From: Ovoidimarina sp039190895
GTDB taxonomy: Bacteria > Pseudomonadota > Alphaproteobacteria > Rhodobacterales > Rhodobacteraceae
Assembly (NCBI GenBank): GCA_039190895.1
Contig: JBCCXY010000026.1
Span: 1-32,537, forward strand
Reading direction: 5' to 3'
DNA: 32,537 bases
Shown: piece after piece, positions 32,060 through 32,537 of the stretch
Layout: the number at the start of each line of letters is the position of its first letter
Position numbering within the stretch: the first letter of the stretch is position 1
The notes under the pieces: model-generated
What the model saw: the letters and a program-made list of their open reading frames with translations, nothing else
Told to the model about the DNA's origin: nothing
Databases searched by the model: none
Program-made: the position numbers and the translations under genes

Positions 32060-32537
32060 CGCTCCCTCCCATCCGGATCAAGGCATCCGCCGCATACGCA
32101 GCGTCCGGCGTGCAAATCAACGGGTTAATCTCCACCTCCAACGGCCGAGCTTCAGCGACATAGGCCTGCACCGCCAGCACCGCATCCACCACCGCCTGCA
32201 TATCGACCGCAGGCGCCCCCCGATACCCCGCCAGAACCGGCGCCAACCGCAGCGCTGCCAACGCCTCCCGCACGTCCTCTGCACACACAGGCAGCAAGAG
32301 CGACACCGTATCCCCGAGCACCTCCGTCAACGTCCCCCCGGCGCCAAGCGTCAACACATATCCATGCGCCGGATCCGCAATCACACCGACCAAAAGCTCC
32401 GCAACAGACCCGGTGATCTGCTGCTCCACAAGGAACGCGTCTGCCGACATCCCCAACGCCGCCGCCTCCACAGCCTCAGCCGACCCAAGGCCCAATGCCA
32501 CCGCACCCGCCTCCGTCTTATGCGCCAGCCCTACTCC
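32052..32537 (-). CDS. NDP-forming acyl-CoA synthetase family protein, C-terminal ATP-grasp part (5' end outside the window)
   Basis: The visible 161 codons are the C-terminal end of an acetyl-CoA-synthetase (ADP-forming) or Pat-like ATP-grasp domain. The segment LAHKTEAGAVALGLGSAEAV at the window edge is the usual HKTE/D-GGV nucleotide loop, followed by FLVEQQITGSVAELLVG, GYVLTLGAGGTLTEVLGDT and RPLEVEINPLI. The gene continues beyond the window end, so its start and CoA-binding domain are not seen. It is likely to supply CoA thioesters (for instance carnitinyl-CoA) to the CaiD-like enzyme encoded next (inference). Confidence 0.85.
   Translation of the reverse strand, partial: GVGLAHKTEAGAVALGLGSAEAVEAAALGMSADAFLVEQQITGSVAELLVGVIADPAHGYVLTLGAGGTLTEVLGDTVSLLLPVCAEDVREALAALRLAPVLAGYRGAPAVDMQAVVDAVLAVQAYVAEARPLEVEINPLICTPDAAYAADALIRMGGSDD

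Noticed and set aside
1..32537. tRNA, rRNA, CRISPR, insertion sequence or prophage
   Set aside because: No cloverleaf-like stretch with a T-arm GTTCRA core, no regularly spaced repeats, and no transposase, integrase or phage gene seen.

Overview
This window is chromosomal DNA from a GC-rich alphaproteobacterium, very probably a member of the Rhodobacterales/Roseobacter group. The evidence is the pairing of a CtrA cell-cycle regulator with a SciP-type DUF1153 protein, LpxI (not LpxH) in the lipid A cluster, the Mg-type porphobilinogen synthase, many GTG starts with ATGA/GTGA overlaps, and short dispersed intergenic inverted repeats. I see no rRNA, tRNA, CRISPR array, insertion sequence or prophage.

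Left part (1-8234). A Bcr/CflA-type MFS exporter is translationally coupled to a thioredoxin-fold peroxiredoxin-like protein. They converge on mfd, which is preceded on the same strand by a small membrane protein gene. hemB runs divergently from these and is followed by a SYLF/YSC84 lipoprotein with its own promoter and terminator-like hairpin. The 545-base stretch after it is not empty. On the minus strand it holds a putative complete unit: an alphaproteobacterial LexA-type box (GAAC-N7-GAAC), a 40-codon membrane peptide gene and a strong Rho-independent terminator. This is my best candidate for an undescribed system.

Middle part (8235-16394). ligA and recG overlap in one operon. ctrA lies upstream of ligA and sciP upstream of ctrA, all on the minus strand, with a CtrA-like box between sciP and ctrA. 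Divergent from sciP is mnmA, coupled by ATGA overlap to an unusual protein that joins a GT10 (fucosyltransferase-like) domain to a GNAT acetyltransferase domain.

Envelope cluster (16395-27415, all minus strand). In transcription order: pyrH, frr, uppS, cdsA, [dxr expected but absent], rseP, a 45-codon membrane peptide gene, bamA, skp, fabZ, lpxA, lpxI, lpxB. It covers UMP kinase, ribosome recycling, undecaprenyl-PP and CDP-diacylglycerol synthesis, intramembrane proteolysis, outer-membrane protein assembly and lipid A synthesis. The slot between cdsA and rseP, where relatives usually carry dxr, is only 220 bases long.

Right part (27462-32537). miaA diverges from pyrH. It is followed by an AraC-family regulator, an orphan Tat-exported family-5 solute-binding protein, a fold-back intergenic repeat and, on the minus strand, caiD-like carnitinyl-CoA dehydratase overlapping the end of an NDP-forming acyl-CoA synthetase gene that runs off the window. 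This end may concern carnitine or related quaternary-amine catabolism, but no permease gene is present to confirm that.

Intergenic repeats of at least three kinds recur: a CCCCGG-rich core, a TAGG + GGGC/GCCC hairpin, and an AT-rich hairpin tandem. They sit mainly at gene 3' ends.
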